Assembly (NCBI RefSeq): GCF_023016805.1
Contig: NZ_JALKCH010000005.1
Span: forward strand, 248,001 to 312,000
DNA: 64,000 nt
Direction: 5' to 3'
From: Ancylobacter crimeensis
GTDB lineage: Bacteria > Pseudomonadota > Alphaproteobacteria > Rhizobiales > Xanthobacteraceae
Positions 53,166 through 61,220 of the stretch are shown here, in pieces. The notes under the pieces were generated by a model that saw nothing but the letters and a program-made list of their open reading frames with translations, ran no database searches and had not been told where the DNA came from. Position numbers and translations under genes: made by a program. Position 1 is the stretch's first letter. The number at the start of each line of letters is the position of its first letter.

Positions 53166-53210
53166 GCATTTCTGCCAGCGAACCGGTGTCCGTTTCGTTC
53201 GAGAATGCTC
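53166..53210. repeat. Dispersed palindromic element (type C, rhizobial)
   Basis: Read leftward this is GAGCATTCTCGAACGAAACG followed by GACACCGGTTCGCTGGCAG and AAATGC. It matches the well-known rhizobial intergenic pattern GAGCATTTTC ... ACCGGTTCGC ... GAAAATGC. It lies 17 bp after the type B element, between LysR and the GMC gene. Confidence 0.65.
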
Positions 53211-53241
53211 CAGCCGCGCCGACAGCTTGACGGGTCGGCGC

Positions 53242-54975
53242 TCAGCGTCCGGCGCGGATGAAGGCGGCGATGCGCTCGGCGATCATGAGGGTCGGCATGT
53301 TGGTGTTGGCCCGCGGGATCGCCGGCATCAGCGAGGCATCGGCGATCCTGAGGCCCTCCATGCCGAGTACCTGACCTCTGGGGGTCGTCACCGCCGCCGG
53401 ATCACCGGACCGGCCCATGCGGCAGGTGCCGGATGGGTGCCAGGTGCCGCCGACATTGGCGTGCACGAAATCGGCGAGCGCCAGCGGATCGGCGAGCAGC
53501 CTCCGCACGGTGATGCCCTGTGTGACAGCGGCGTGGATCAGTTCGGCCCGCAGCGGTCCGGCGGCGTCGAGCAGGCCGGCCAGCAATCCGCGCTGCAGTC
53601 CGTTCCACAGGCCGGGGCCGGCGATGCGGGCGACGCGGGGCGTGTAGCTCGCCGGGAAAACCACGTCGCGTGCGCCGTCGAGCCGTTGATCCATAAGGGT
53701 TTCAGCACCGCTGCGCAGCGCATCCGTGAGGCGGATGAGGTCCCGCTCGTCGCTCAGCATGCGGAAGTCGACATCGGGTTCGGCGTGCGGATGCGGCGAA
53801 GCGAGCCGCACATGGCCGCGGGAATAGGACTTGTTGACCCAGAAGAACAGGCATCCCGTTCTGCGCCCGACCGCGTGCCAGCCGGCGCGGGAGAGTATGG
53901 CGGCGTGCATGTCGCCGGCCGGTGCGTCCCCGAGGCGGGAGGAGTAGCGCCAGATCGCCTGCTCGTGGTGCTCCCCGTCATTGCGCTCGCGCAACCCCGG
54001 CGGAAGCCAGGTTGCTACCGCGATCGAGGGATGCTCCATGAGGTTGCACCCCACCCCTGGCAGATGGGTTGCGACCGGCAGGCCCAGCGCACGCAGATGC
54101 TCCCCTGCGCCGATGCCCGAGCGGAGCAGCAGGGCCGGGGTGTGGATGGAACCGGCGCTGAGGACCACCTGCTTCGCGTCGATGCGGTGCAACCCGCCGG
54201 GGCCCTCGATCTCGGCTCCGGTTGCCCTGTTCCCGTCGAGGACGATGAGTCGCGTGTGGTGACCAGTGAGGACAGTGAGGTTGGACCGGGCACGCACATC
54301 GGGTGTGAGATAGGCGAGCGAAGTCGGCTGGCGCTCGCCGGCGTCGCTCACCGCCACCGCGCCGCGATAGGTGCCATCCTCCCACACTCCGTTCTGGTCC
54401 GGGCGGATGGGCCAGCCGCGGGCGTCGAGGGTCTGCATCACCCGGGCGACGAAGGGCGAGAGGGCGTCGTCGGAGATGCGGCGCACCGCGATCGGGCCGT
54501 CCCGGCCGTGGAGGGGGCCGTCGAAATCGTGGTCGGCCTCGATGGCGCGGAAAACCGGCAGGCAGTTCTCCCAGCCCCAACCCTCGGCGCCGAGCGCCTC
54601 CCACTCGTCATAGTCGCCGGGCGCGCCGCGATTGGCCATCAGCGCGTTGATGGCCGAGCCGCCGCCGAGGATGCGCGCCTGCTCGTAGCGGCGCGGCAGG
54701 CGGGGGGCATTGCCGCCAGCGCCGCCCATCAGCGCGGTGAGGCGGTTCCAGATGCGCCCGGTGTCGAGATAGGCCCGGCCCGGATAGCGCGAGCGGACAT
54801 CGGCAGGGATGGTGTCCCCCGTGATGTCCTGCCCGGCCTCCACCAGCACTACTCGGCGCGCGCTGTCCTCCGACAGCCGGGCGGCGAGCACGCAGCCTGC
54901 CGATCCACCGCCGATCACGAGCACGTCGCAGGCGAGGCCGGCAAGGGGCCGGACCGTGGGGGAGGGGACGCCCAT
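53242..54975 (-). CDS. GMC-family FAD oxidoreductase (choline/alcohol dehydrogenase-like)
   Basis: A 577-aa flavoprotein of the GMC family. It has the FAD-binding motif VIGGGSAGCVLAARLSED with the following Glu in VEAG, the GMC signature around RRYEQARILGGGSAINALMANRG, and the C-terminal active-site region GTWHPSGTCRMG and RANTNMPTLMIAERIA. Relatives oxidise choline or other alcohols to aldehydes. It lies 14 bp after the HAD gene and is probably co-transcribed with it. The frame is open far upstream across the HAD gene, but that part is a shadow. Confidence 0.92.
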   Translation of the reverse strand: MGVPSPTVRPLAGLACDVLVIGGGSAGCVLAARLSEDSARRVVLVEAGQDITGDTIPADVRSRYPGRAYLDTGRIWNRLTALMGGAGGNAPRLPRRYEQARILGGGSAINALMANRGAPGDYDEWEALGAEGWGWENCLPVFRAIEADHDFDGPLHGRDGPIAVRRISDDALSPFVARVMQTLDARGWPIRPDQNGVWEDGTYRGAVAVSDAGERQPTSLAYLTPDVRARSNLTVLTGHHTRLIVLDGNRATGAEIEGPGGLHRIDAKQVVLSAGSIHTPALLLRSGIGAGEHLRALGLPVATHLPGVGCNLMEHPSIAVATWLPPGLRERNDGEHHEQAIWRYSSRLGDAPAGDMHAAILSRAGWHAVGRRTGCLFFWVNKSYSRGHVRLASPHPHAEPDVDFRMLSDERDLIRLTDALRSGAETLMDQRLDGARDVVFPASYTPRVARIAGPGLWNGLQRGLLAGLLDAAGPLRAELIHAAVTQGITVRRLLADPLALADFVHANVGGTWHPSGTCRMGRSGDPAAVTTPRGQVLGMEGLRIADASLMPAIPRANTNMPTLMIAERIAAFIRAGR

Positions 54976-54989
54976 CGGACGGGAGCGCC

Positions 54990-55718
54990 TCAGGCGGCGG
55001 CTGCGGGGGCGAGGGTGCCACGCTCGGCGTCGATGGCGTCGGCGAGCTGCTTCAGAGTCGAGAAATGGAAGTCCGGCGTCGTGAAGCTCTTCGGCGCAGG
55101 AGTGCCGCCCCAGCCGCCGACGCCCTGCCGCCGCTCGATCCAGCAGACGGTGTAGCCCTCGGCCCGGGCAACGCCGATGTCGTGGTGCTGGCTCTGGGCG
55201 ACATGCAGGATTTCGTCCTGCCGGTAGCCCAGCGCCGACTGGCGGCCGCGGTTGAAGGCGAAGAAGCGCGGGTCGGGCTTGGCGCACTGCGCCTCGTCGC
55301 AGGTGACGGCGTCGTGGAACGGGTTGCCGAGCGTATGGGAATAGGCGGTGAAGGCGGTGCGGTCGGCATTGGTCATCGCCACGAGGCGGAAGTTGCGGCG
55401 CAGGCGCCGCAGCGCCTCGACCGAGTCGGAAAAGGCGGGCCAGCGCAGGCAGGCAAGCTGGAAGGCGTCGGCGGTCGCTTCGTCGTCGCGGAAGCCGCAT
55501 TCGCGGGCGAGGTGCAGATACACTTCCTTCATGGCGAAGGAGGAGCGGCCGTAATTGGCGTCGCGCCCGCGCTTGTAGGGCTCGAAGATCTCTTCGTCGC
55601 TCGCCGCTGCCGCCTTCGGGCCGCCGAGACTGCGCACGGCATCGAGCACGCCGGCCTCGAAGTCGATCAGCGTGCCGACGATGTCGAAGGTGAGCACCTT
55701 GAAGTTGGCGAAGGTCAT
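54990..55718 (-). CDS. Haloacid dehalogenase type II-like HAD protein
   Basis: A 242-aa HAD protein. Motif I is FDIVGTLIDF with nucleophile Asp12; the second Asp typical of HAD phosphatases (DxD) is replaced by Val, as in L-2-haloacid dehalogenases (DxYGT). Motif II is in VAMTNAD, the lysine in CAKPDPRFF and the acidic motif near QSQHHDIGVARAEG. It could dehalogenate short haloacids, but many proteins of this group have unknown substrates. It begins a two-gene unit with the GMC oxidoreductase and is divergent from a LysR gene. Confidence 0.85.
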   Translation of the reverse strand: MTFANFKVLTFDIVGTLIDFEAGVLDAVRSLGGPKAAAASDEEIFEPYKRGRDANYGRSSFAMKEVYLHLARECGFRDDEATADAFQLACLRWPAFSDSVEALRRLRRNFRLVAMTNADRTAFTAYSHTLGNPFHDAVTCDEAQCAKPDPRFFAFNRGRQSALGYRQDEILHVAQSQHHDIGVARAEGYTVCWIERRQGVGGWGGTPAPKSFTTPDFHFSTLKQLADAIDAERGTLAPAAAA

Positions 55719-55825
55719 CGGGCTGGGTCCTTGGAGGCGGGAAAAGGGCCGGCGAGGCCGGCGGGTCGGCTCTCACGAGACCAGCGAAGCGGGCGGCGTT
55801 CAATTGAAAAAGAATGCGGCCGGCA

Positions 55826-55838
55826 TTACACCATGTAA
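55826..55838. promoter_or_regulatory. Candidate LysR box (T-N11-A)
   Basis: TTACACCATGTAA: perfect 5-bp arms TTACA/TGTAA with a 3-bp centre, the T-N11-A form bound by LysR proteins. It directly abuts the ATG of the LysR gene and lies 108 bp ahead of the divergent HAD gene. Confidence 0.55.
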
Positions 55839-56876
55839 ATGCGCAAGATCCGGCTCGGCCTGCCGTCCATGAACGGCTTCTTCACCTTCGAGGCCGCGGC
55901 CCGCTGCGGTAACTTTGCCCGCGCCGCCGCCGAGCTGAATGTGACCCCCGCCGCGGTGAGCCGCATGGTGGGGCGGCTGGAGGACCATCTCGACGTCGTG
56001 CTGTTCGACCGGCTGCATGGCGGGGTGGCGCTTACCGATGCCGGGCGCATCCTCTATGAGGCGATCGCGCGCGGCTTCTCCGGCATCGAGCACGCGCTGC
56101 AGGAGATCGAGGATCGCAGGGCGGGCGTGGAGACGGTGACGCTCTCGGTTTCCACCGGCTTCACCACGCACTGGATGATGCCGCGCATGGCGGAGATCAA
56201 GCGGGTCTTTCCCTCGCTGGAACTGCGCTTCCAATTGGTGATGGGCGCGGTGACGGGGCCGGTGAGCGATGTCGACCTCGGCATGCGCTTCGTCGACGGC
56301 CCCGATGTGCGGCACGAAGCGAGCTACATCATGCCGGAGGTGCTGATGCCGATCGCGAGCCCGGCCTATCGGGACGCCACCGGACAAGCCTCCGCAGGGC
56401 GCGCCGCCGATCCCCCGCTGGCGACGCTGATCCATCTCACCGAGGCGCAGCCGGACTGGTCGCATCTGTTCTACCCGGATGCGCCGGGCGGGGCGCTGCC
56501 GTCGATGAATTTCGGCGACTACGCCATCGTGGTGCAGGCGGCGATGCTGGGGCAGGGGGTGGCGCTCGGCTGGCTGAACGTGTGCTGCCACTGGCTGAGA
56601 ATGGGCGCGCTGGTGCCGCTCGGCGAGCGGGTGATGACCACCGGCCGGCACTGCCAGTTCGTCCGCGCCCGCGAAAAGCCGCTGCGCCCCATCGTGGCGG
56701 ATCTGCGCGACTGGGTGATCGCGCGAATGCGGGCGGACATCGAGGCGGTGGGCGAGCGCTACCCGGCACTCAACCTCGACGGGGTCATCGCGGCCCAACA
56801 GAATGTAAATGCACCGATTGCTGCGGAATCGCATCTAAAAGCGTCACAAACCCCCGTCGGGCCGCTTCCACGTTAG
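55839..56876 (+). CDS. LysR-family regulator (GcvA-like)
   Basis: A 345-aa LysR protein of the GcvA-like group. The helix-turn-helix FARAAAELNVTPAAVSRMVGRLE lies near residues 26-48, and the effector domain begins around VTLSVSTGFTTHWMMPRM. It is longer than most family members by about 30 residues, with an Asn/Ala-rich tail after residue 315 that has no clear role. It sits between the divergent HAD-GMC pair and the polyamine transporter and could control either. A T-N11-A box touches its start codon. Confidence 0.9.
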   Translation: MRKIRLGLPSMNGFFTFEAAARCGNFARAAAELNVTPAAVSRMVGRLEDHLDVVLFDRLHGGVALTDAGRILYEAIARGFSGIEHALQEIEDRRAGVETVTLSVSTGFTTHWMMPRMAEIKRVFPSLELRFQLVMGAVTGPVSDVDLGMRFVDGPDVRHEASYIMPEVLMPIASPAYRDATGQASAGRAADPPLATLIHLTEAQPDWSHLFYPDAPGGALPSMNFGDYAIVVQAAMLGQGVALGWLNVCCHWLRMGALVPLGERVMTTGRHCQFVRAREKPLRPIVADLRDWVIARMRADIEAVGERYPALNLDGVIAAQQNVNAPIAAESHLKASQTPVGPLPR

Positions 56877-57131
56877 GCGAAACGGTGCGTGGAGACCGGT
56901 CGTGTTCTCCGGGAGCGCCCTGCCGGTCCGGCCCCGTCCATGCGCTTGCCGGACGTGTGCCACAGCGTCCGCAACATCTCCGCGCCGGCCGGAGCCGCTG
57001 AATCCGGCGCCCACCCGACCTTTTCATCCCCGTTCTGCTGTTGCGCAAGCTGTGCTCCGCTGATCGCTTTATCTTGTGGCACGCATCAGCATTCCGAATA
57101 TTTGAACCGGCTCGCCGCATATCCCGAAAAA

Positions 57132-57151
57132 TCCGTACAGTGCTGTACGGA
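57132..57151. promoter_or_regulatory. 20-bp perfect inverted repeat, possible activator site
   Basis: TCCGTACAGTGCTGTACGGA has 9-bp arms and a 2-bp centre. It lies about 265-285 bp upstream of the sigma-54 promoter, a position used by enhancer-binding activators. Confidence 0.55.
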
Positions 57152-57414
57152 CGGGGCGGGGGTCTTTTCCTTTACGTTTCCGCGCACGCGCTCCGGCCCC
57201 TTCCGCTGTGAGAAGAGGCTCGCCTAAATTCTAGTCATTCCAGCATGTCGCACCTCTGTCGGAGGCGCCCCGGCGCCGTTGCGCGGCGTGCCGAAGCACC
57301 CGATGGCCGGATCGGCGCTGCCGGTGCGCAGCCTCGCGCCAACGTGCTGAACGGAAATATTTTTTCCTCCCAATACTGCGCGACGACGGCCTCTCGGGGG
57401 CCGCACCGCGCATC

Positions 57415-57429
57415 TGGCACGGTGCTTGC
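57415..57429 (+). promoter_or_regulatory. Sigma-54 (RpoN) promoter for the polyamine transporter
   Basis: TGGCACGGTGCTTGC matches the -24/-12 consensus TGGCAC-N5-TTGC, with 10 bp between the invariant GG (57416-57417) and GC (57428-57429). Transcription would start near 57441, 120 bp before the ATPase gene. Confidence 0.75.
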
Positions 57430-57560
57430 GGGAGATGGGTCGTGTTCGATCTGTGCCGGAAGACGATACCGATGATGTCGATGACCAAAGACAAGGTCGA
57501 AGGACGGGCGGGCTACGGCCCGGTCCGGCTCCTCCCCGCCCAGCGCCCGCAGGAGGCCGC

Positions 57561-58664
57561 ATGAAACTGCCCGTCAGCGCCTCCGAGAGCTTCGTCGAGT
57601 TCGCCGGCGTCCAGAAGACCTATGATGGCGAGATCCTGGTGGTGAAGGACCTCAATCTGCGCATCAGGCGCGGCGAGTTCCTCACTTTGCTGGGCCCGTC
57701 GGGCTCGGGCAAGACCACCACCCTCATGATGCTCGCCGGCTTCGAGACGCCGACGGTCGGCAACATCATGCTTGACGGCGACCGCATCGACGCCGTGCCG
57801 CCCGAGAAGCGGGACATCGGCATGGTGTTCCAGAACTACGCGCTGTTTCCCCACATGACGGTGGCGCAGAATGTCGGCTATCCGCTGAAGGTGCGTGGCG
57901 TCGCCAAGGCGGAGATCGCCGAGCGGGTCGCCAAGGCGCTCGACATGGTGCATCTCGGCGCCTTCGGGGGCCGCATGCCGGGCCAGATGTCGGGCGGCCA
58001 GCAGCAGCGCGTCGCGCTGGCCCGTGCCCTCGTCTTCGAACCCAAGCTGGTGCTGATGGACGAGCCGCTCGGTGCGCTCGACAAGCAGTTGCGCGAGCAT
58101 ATGCAGATCGAGATCCGCCATCTGCACGAGCGCCTCGGCATCACCGTGGTTTATGTCACGCACGACCAGAGCGAAGCGCTGACGATGTCGGACCGCGTCG
58201 CGGTGTTCAATGCCGGCATCATCCAGCAGATCGCCCCGCCCTCCGAGCTCTATGAGCGGCCCGCCAATTCCTTCGTGGCCCAGTTCATCGGCGAGAACAA
58301 CCGCCTGCCCGGACGCATCCAGTCTGCGGACGGCGCGGTGTGCAAGGTCAGCCTTGCCAATGGCGACACCGTCGCCGCCACCCTGACCGACGCGGCCCGC
58401 GTCGGCCAGGACTGCCTGCTCTCGATCCGCCCCGAGCGCGTGAAGATCGCCCCCAACGGAGAGGCGATGGACAACCGGTTCGAGGCCCAGATCGCGGAGA
58501 TCATCTATCTCGGCGACCATCTGCGCGTGCGCTGCGTGCTCGACAGCGGAGGCGAGGTGGTCGTCAAGGTCGGGAATGCCGAGGATCGGCCCCCGCTCGA
58601 CATCGGTTCGCGCATTCCGCTGGGCTGGCGCGCGGAAGACTGCCGCGCGCTCGACGCCGCCTGA
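57561..58664 (+). CDS. Polyamine-type ABC transporter ATP-binding protein (PotA-like)
   Basis: A 367-aa ABC ATPase. Walker A is [10 protein letters not shown], the Q-loop lies in [13 protein letters not shown], the signature is [15 protein letters not shown], Walker [13 protein letters not shown] and the H-loop [15 protein letters not shown]-terminal TOBE domain (about 285-365) fits the PotA/FbpC group. It powers uptake by the following permeases. AGGAGG is 4 bases before the ATG. The order ATPase, binding protein, permease, permease matches polyamine or opine-type importers of alphaproteobacteria. Confidence 0.93.
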   Translation: MKLPVSASESFVEFAGVQKTYDGEILVVKDLNLRIRRGEFLTLLGPSGSGKTTTLMMLAGFETPTVGNIMLDGDRIDAVPPEKRDIGMVFQNYALFPHMTVAQNVGYPLKVRGVAKAEIAERVAKALDMVHLGAFGGRMPGQMSGGQQQRVALARALVFEPKLVLMDEPLGALDKQLREHMQIEIRHLHERLGITVVYVTHDQSEALTMSDRVAVFNAGIIQQIAPPSELYERPANSFVAQFIGENNRLPGRIQSADGAVCKVSLANGDTVAATLTDAARVGQDCLLSIRPERVKIAPNGEAMDNRFEAQIAEIIYLGDHLRVRCVLDSGGEVVVKVGNAEDRPPLDIGSRIPLGWRAEDCRALDAA

Positions 58665-58758
58665 GCCCGCCCGCCTTTCGACCCGACGCCTTCCAGAAAA
58701 CGACTGCCACCTTCCAGCAGACATCTGCCGCACCCAACAGATCCACAAGGGAACGACC

Positions 58759-59802
58759 ATGACGTTTAAGCCGTTCACCCTCACCCTTTCCGCGCTCGCG
58801 CTCGCGGCGATGTGCGGCGCCGCCTCGGCGGAAGGGCTCACCATCACCTCCTGGGGTGGTGCCTATCAGAAGAGCCAGCAGGAGGCTTATTTCAAGCCCT
58901 TCGCCGCCAAGACCGGCACCAAGATCACCGAGGAAGAGTATAACGGCGAGGCCGCGCGCATCCGCGCCATGGTCGAGTCCGGCAATACCACCTGGGATCT
59001 CGTGGACGTCGATTCCGCGACGGTGCAGCAGGGCTGCGACGAAGGTTTCCTCACCCCGATCGACTATTCCAAGTTCGGCGGCAAGGAAGCCTTCGTGAAG
59101 GGCTCCACCAATGATTGCGGCATCCCCACGATCATCTACTCCACCATCTATGCCTATGACGGCGACAAGCTGAAGAACGGGCCGAAGACCATTGCCGACC
59201 TGTTCGACACCAAGACGTTCCCCGGCAAGCGCGCGCTGCAGAAGAGCCCCTTCGGCAATCTCGAATTCGCGCTGATGGCCGACGGCGTGCCGGCCAACGA
59301 GGTCTATGCCACGCTGAAGACCAAGGAAGGCGTCGACCGCGCCTTCAAGAAGCTCGACACCATCAAGAAGGACATCGTCTGGTGGGAAGCCGGCGCCCAG
59401 CCGCCGCAGCTCCTGGCGACCGGCGAGGTGGTGATGACCACCGCGTGGAACGGGCGCATCTTCGACGCCAACAAGAAGGACGGCAAGAACTTCAAGATCG
59501 TGTGGGACGGCCAGCTCCTCGACTGGGACCTGTGGGCCATTCCGAAGGGCGTGAAGGACATGGACGCCGCCTACAAGTTCATCGAGTTCGCCCAGAGCCC
59601 GGTGCCGCAGGCCGAGCAGACCAAGTACATCTCCTATGGCCCGGCCAAGCTGGAAGCGGTGCCGAAGATCGAGCCGGCGATCCTGAAGGACCTGCCGACC
59701 GCGCCGGAAAATCTCAAGAACGCGCTCGCCAACGACGTGCAGTTCTGGGGCGACAACAAGGAAGAGCTGCTGAAGCGCTTCAACACCTGGATCGCCCAGT
59801 GA
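58759..59802 (+). CDS. Polyamine-type ABC transporter solute-binding protein (PotD/PotF-like)
   Basis: A 347-aa periplasmic binding protein with a Sec signal (LSALALAAMCGAASA, cleavage after residue 24). Mature start LTITSWGGAYQKSQQEAYFKPF is typical of PotD/SpuD relatives. Ligand-site candidates include Trp and Asp in WDLVDVDSATV and VWWEAGAQPPQLLATGEV. The ligand is a polyamine or similar cation by family, but it could also be a modified amino acid. AAGGGA lies 8 bases before the ATG. Confidence 0.92.
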   Translation: MTFKPFTLTLSALALAAMCGAASAEGLTITSWGGAYQKSQQEAYFKPFAAKTGTKITEEEYNGEAARIRAMVESGNTTWDLVDVDSATVQQGCDEGFLTPIDYSKFGGKEAFVKGSTNDCGIPTIIYSTIYAYDGDKLKNGPKTIADLFDTKTFPGKRALQKSPFGNLEFALMADGVPANEVYATLKTKEGVDRAFKKLDTIKKDIVWWEAGAQPPQLLATGEVVMTTAWNGRIFDANKKDGKNFKIVWDGQLLDWDLWAIPKGVKDMDAAYKFIEFAQSPVPQAEQTKYISYGPAKLEAVPKIEPAILKDLPTAPENLKNALANDVQFWGDNKEELLKRFNTWIAQ

Positions 59803-59957
59803 GGCGCGACCACGGCGCGACGGCGGCCGGGAACACAACGCTCCCAGGCGCCTGAACGACCGCAGAACCGTCGGCCGGGCCTCTCGCGCCCGGCCGGTCT
59901 TCCGGCGTGCCGGCCCCTTCCCACGGAGGACCGGATCAAAGTCGAAGGGACACCGAT

Positions 59958-61214
59958 ATGGTGGCACTCACGTCCGAGGGCGGCGGGCTGGTCCGCGAGG
60001 ACACCACGTCGCTGAAGGCCAAGCTCAGGCGGGCCGAACGCGTCAACCGCATGCGCTCGCTCTCGCTGGTGGCGCCGCTGCTGATCTTCGTGCTGGCGGT
60101 CTTCGTGCTGCCGATCGGGCTGATGATGTTCCGCGCCATCGAGAACACCGAAGTGCGCGACGCCCTGCCCAAGACCATCGCCGCCCTGCAGGACTGGGAC
60201 GGCACGGCGACGCCCGACGAGCCGGTTTTCGCCGCCTTCGCCGCGGATCTGGTGCAGACCCAGAAGGACCGCACCACGGCCGGCGTCGGCAAGCGCATCA
60301 ATTACGAGGTGCCGGGCGCGCGCTCGCGCTTCCTCAAGGCCGGCCGCCTGATCGACGCCGGCGGTGGCGGACCGTGGAAGGAAAAGTTCCTCGCCGCCGA
60401 TCCCGAATGGGGCTCGGTGCCCTTCTGGGCGATCATGAAGCGCGCGGGGCGCACCTACACGCCCTATTACCTGCTGAATTCGCTCGACCTGCGCCAGGAC
60501 GCGACCGGCGCGATCGTGCGGAACTTCCCCGACCAGTCGATCTTCCTCGACATCCTGTTCCGCACCATCTGGATCAGCTTCCTGGTGACGGCGGCGACGC
60601 TGATCCTCGGCTATCCGGTGGCGCATCTGCTCGCCATCCTGCCGCCGAAGCACGCCAATCTGCTGATGATCCTGGTGCTGCTGCCCTTCACCACCTCCAT
60701 CCTGGTGCGGACGACGGCGTGGATCGTGCTGCTGCAGAGCAGCGGCGTCATCAATGACGTGCTGCTGGCGCTGCACATCACCACCGAACGGGTGCAACTC
60801 ATCTTCAACCGCTTCGGCACCGTGCTGGCGATGACGCAGATCCAGCTGCCCTTCACCATCCTGCCGATCTATTCGGTGATGAAGTCGATCCCCGCCGCCC
60901 ATGTGCGCGCCGCTCGCTCGCTGGGGGCCGGGCCGCTCCGGGCCTTCGTGTCGGTGTACATGCCGCAGACCCTGCCGGGCGTCGGCGCGGGCTGCCTGCT
61001 GACCTTCATCCTTTCGCTCGGCTACTACATCACGCCGGCGCTGGTGGGCGGCCCGCAGGACCAGATGATCAGCTATTTCGTCGCGCTCTACACCAATCGC
61101 GAGATGAATTGGGGGCAGGCCTCGGCGCTGGGCGCCATCCTGCTGCTCATCACGCTGGGGCTTTATGCGCTGTTCAACCGTTTCGTCGGTATCGACAAAG
61201 TCAAGCTCGGGTGA
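59958..61214 (+). CDS. Polyamine-type ABC transporter permease (PotB-like)
   Basis: A 418-aa permease. TM1 is near LSLVAPLLIFVLAVFVLPIGL, then an unusually long periplasmic stretch (about 65-190) with PWKEKFLAADPEWGSVPFW, then the five core helices. The EAA loop is ARSLGAGPLRAFVSVYMPQTLPG. The family usually has about 285 residues; the extra length is nearly all in this first periplasmic loop, a variant seen in several alphaproteobacterial PotB-like proteins. GAAGGGA precedes the ATG. Confidence 0.92.
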   Translation: MVALTSEGGGLVREDTTSLKAKLRRAERVNRMRSLSLVAPLLIFVLAVFVLPIGLMMFRAIENTEVRDALPKTIAALQDWDGTATPDEPVFAAFAADLVQTQKDRTTAGVGKRINYEVPGARSRFLKAGRLIDAGGGGPWKEKFLAADPEWGSVPFWAIMKRAGRTYTPYYLLNSLDLRQDATGAIVRNFPDQSIFLDILFRTIWISFLVTAATLILGYPVAHLLAILPPKHANLLMILVLLPFTTSILVRTTAWIVLLQSSGVINDVLLALHITTERVQLIFNRFGTVLAMTQIQLPFTILPIYSVMKSIPAAHVRAARSLGAGPLRAFVSVYMPQTLPGVGAGCLLTFILSLGYYITPALVGGPQDQMISYFVALYTNREMNWGQASALGAILLLITLGLYALFNRFVGIDKVKLG

Positions 61215-61220
61215 TCCGCC

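Larger units (their letters stand above)
56877..57560. other. Long non-coding region before the polyamine transporter
   Basis: About 680 bp without a supported gene. It contains the 20-bp inverted repeat at 57132-57151, an AT-rich patch near 57355-57375 that could bend or bind IHF, and the sigma-54 promoter at 57415-57429. Short frames here (for example the Cys-rich one at 56889-57227) lack ribosome binding sites and family similarity. Confidence 0.6.

Noticed and set aside
53242-55803. 853-aa frame that could suggest a longer GMC protein fused to an upstream domain
   Set aside because: The part upstream of 54975 is Arg/Pro-rich shadow of the HAD gene, which is read in another frame; the GMC protein starts normally at MGVPSPTV.
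56889-57227. 112-aa Cys-rich frame in the gap before the polyamine operon
   Set aside because: No ribosome binding site, no recognisable domain, and composition like random GC-rich sequence.
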